Source of the DNA: an uncultured Clostridium sp.
Lineage (GTDB): Bacteria > Bacillota > Clostridia > Lachnospirales > Anaerotignaceae
NCBI GenBank assembly: GCA_947246775.1
Contig: CAMXTM010000011.1
Span: 1-15,331, forward strand
Direction of reading: 5' to 3'
DNA: 15,331 nucleotides
Positions within the stretch are counted from its first letter, which is position 1. Each line of letters starts with the position of its first letter. Below are positions 14,409-15,331 of this stretch, piece after piece. Under the pieces are notes generated by a model that was not told where the DNA came from, made no database searches, and saw only the letters and a list, made by a program, of their open reading frames with translations. The position numbers and the translations under genes are program-made.

Positions 14409-14434
14409 AAAAGTAGGGAAAGGATTCGCATAAT

Positions 14435-15310
14435 ATGGAAAGAGATGCTATGCAAATATATATTGATAAGGCAAAAACACTGATGGAAGCATTGCCTTAT
14501 ATTAAAAGATTTTATGATAAAACAGTAGTCATTAAATATGGCGGAAGTGCTTTAATCAATGAAAATATCAAACAGACTGTCATACAAGATATTGCCTTAA
14601 TGAAATTGGTAGGAATGCACCCAGTGATTGTACATGGGGGCGGTCCAGACATCAATGCCTTTTTAAAGCAAATGAACATAGAGTCAAAATTTGTCAATGG
14701 TTTGCGAGTAACCGATGAAAAAACAATGGAAATTGTAGAAATGGTATTATCTGGAAAACTAAACAAACATATTGTAACAGAAATTGAAACGCAAGGCGTA
14801 AAAGCAGTAGGCATTAGCGGCAAAGATGGCGGCATTATTAAGGCAAAAAAGATAGAAAAAGATGGTGTAGACTATGGCTGCGTAGGGGATATTGTTTCCG
14901 TTGACCCAACTTTAGTACAGTCTTTGATAAACAATGAATTTATACCAGTCATTGCTCCAATTGGAAAAGATGACAATGGCACAACGTATAATATCAATGC
15001 TGACTATGCGGCTGTAGCAATTGCGGGAGCATTAAAGGCAGAAAAATTGGTATTTTTGACAGATGTAGAGGGCGTTATGCGAGACATCAATGACCCTGAT
15101 TCCATTATGAGTTTTATCAATGCAGAAAAAATACAAAAGCTGATTGAAGATGGCATTATTTCAGGCGGCATGATACCAAAAGTAGAGTGTTGCATGGAGG
15201 GGATTCGACAGGGCGTAAATAATGTCCATATCTTAGATGGGCGAGTAGAGCATTGCCTGATATTAGAAATCTTTACACCAGAGGGAATTGGCACAATGAT
15301 AGAAAAATAA
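14435..15310 (+). CDS. argB: Acetylglutamate kinase
   Basis: The 291-residue enzyme phosphorylates N-acetylglutamate with ATP, the second step to ornithine. Amino-acid-kinase motifs are clear: VVIKYGGSAL with K34, VHGGGPDIN (acetylglutamate and phosphate binding), FVNGLRVTD, GISGKDGG, NINADYAAVAIA, KLVFLTDVEGV (ATP site) and GGMIPKVE. The N-terminal helix ahead of KYGG, about 30 residues, is longer than in the short E. coli-type kinase. It is the feature that builds the hexamer in arginine-inhibited kinases, so feedback inhibition by arginine is inferred, as is usual with an ArgJ cycle. ATG 14435 follows GGGAAAGGA (14416-14424) by ten bases. ATG 14450, five residues in, is an alternative start. 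Confidence 0.95.
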   Translation: MERDAMQIYIDKAKTLMEALPYIKRFYDKTVVIKYGGSALINENIKQTVIQDIALMKLVGMHPVIVHGGGPDINAFLKQMNIESKFVNGLRVTDEKTMEIVEMVLSGKLNKHIVTEIETQGVKAVGISGKDGGIIKAKKIEKDGVDYGCVGDIVSVDPTLVQSLINNEFIPVIAPIGKDDNGTTYNINADYAAVAIAGALKAEKLVFLTDVEGVMRDINDPDSIMSFINAEKIQKLIEDGIISGGMIPKVECCMEGIRQGVNNVHILDGRVEHCLILEIFTPEGIGTMIEK

Positions 15311-15326
15311 GAAAGGAATGGTAGAT

Positions 15327-15331
15327 ATGGG
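15327..15331 (+). CDS. Start of a further gene, cut by the window end
   Basis: GAAAGGA (15311-15317) is followed ten bases later by ATG at 15327-15329, only 16 bases after the argB stop. Another ATG at 15318 has no spacing from the ribosome binding site. In many Firmicutes the gene after argB is argD (acetylornithine aminotransferase), but no coding sequence is visible to confirm it. Confidence 0.4.

Overview
The window looks like a chromosomal segment of a low-G+C, motile, Gram-positive anaerobe of the Clostridia, possibly near Lachnospirales. This is an inference from AT-rich codon use, GTG starts behind strong AGGAGG-type ribosome binding sites, a flagellin plus FliB-type methylase, an SLH-anchored surface protein, and an argC-argJ-argB cluster using the ArgJ acetyl-recycling route. 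All genes lie on the + strand.

Positions 1-1702 are a flagellar end: the C-terminus of a flagellin with its terminator, a hairpin-rich intergenic repeat, and a flagellin lysine-N-methylase (fliB). Positions 1766-3031 encode MurA, the first committed enzyme of peptidoglycan synthesis, with a terminator after it. Positions 3187-9838 are one transcription unit: promoter, structured leader, a 2175-residue secreted SLH protein and a strong terminator. The protein has three SLH domains, a Ser-rich linker, two related beta-solenoid-like regions separated by an Asp-rich stretch, two InlB-B-like repeats, and many Ig-like domains joined by Asn/Thr- and Pro/Thr-rich linkers.

Positions 9840-15331 are the arginine (ornithine) biosynthesis cluster. 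A promoter overlaps ArgR/AhrC-like palindromic sequence. It is followed by argC (reading frame broken by an apparent one-base loss), a second copy of the hairpin-rich repeat, a divergent argJ paralogue with an internal 24-bp tandem duplication, a small four-helix membrane protein, a canonical argJ, a possible 33-residue charged peptide, argB, and the first bases of a further gene. ArgB phosphorylates N-acetylglutamate, ArgC reduces the acyl phosphate, and ArgJ moves the acetyl group from N-acetylornithine back to glutamate.

The points most worth a second look are the two copies of a modular hairpin element whose stem lengths, loops and spacers match although the stem sequences differ, the argC frameshift, the pair of unequal argJ genes around an unrecognised membrane protein, and the architecture of the giant surface protein.
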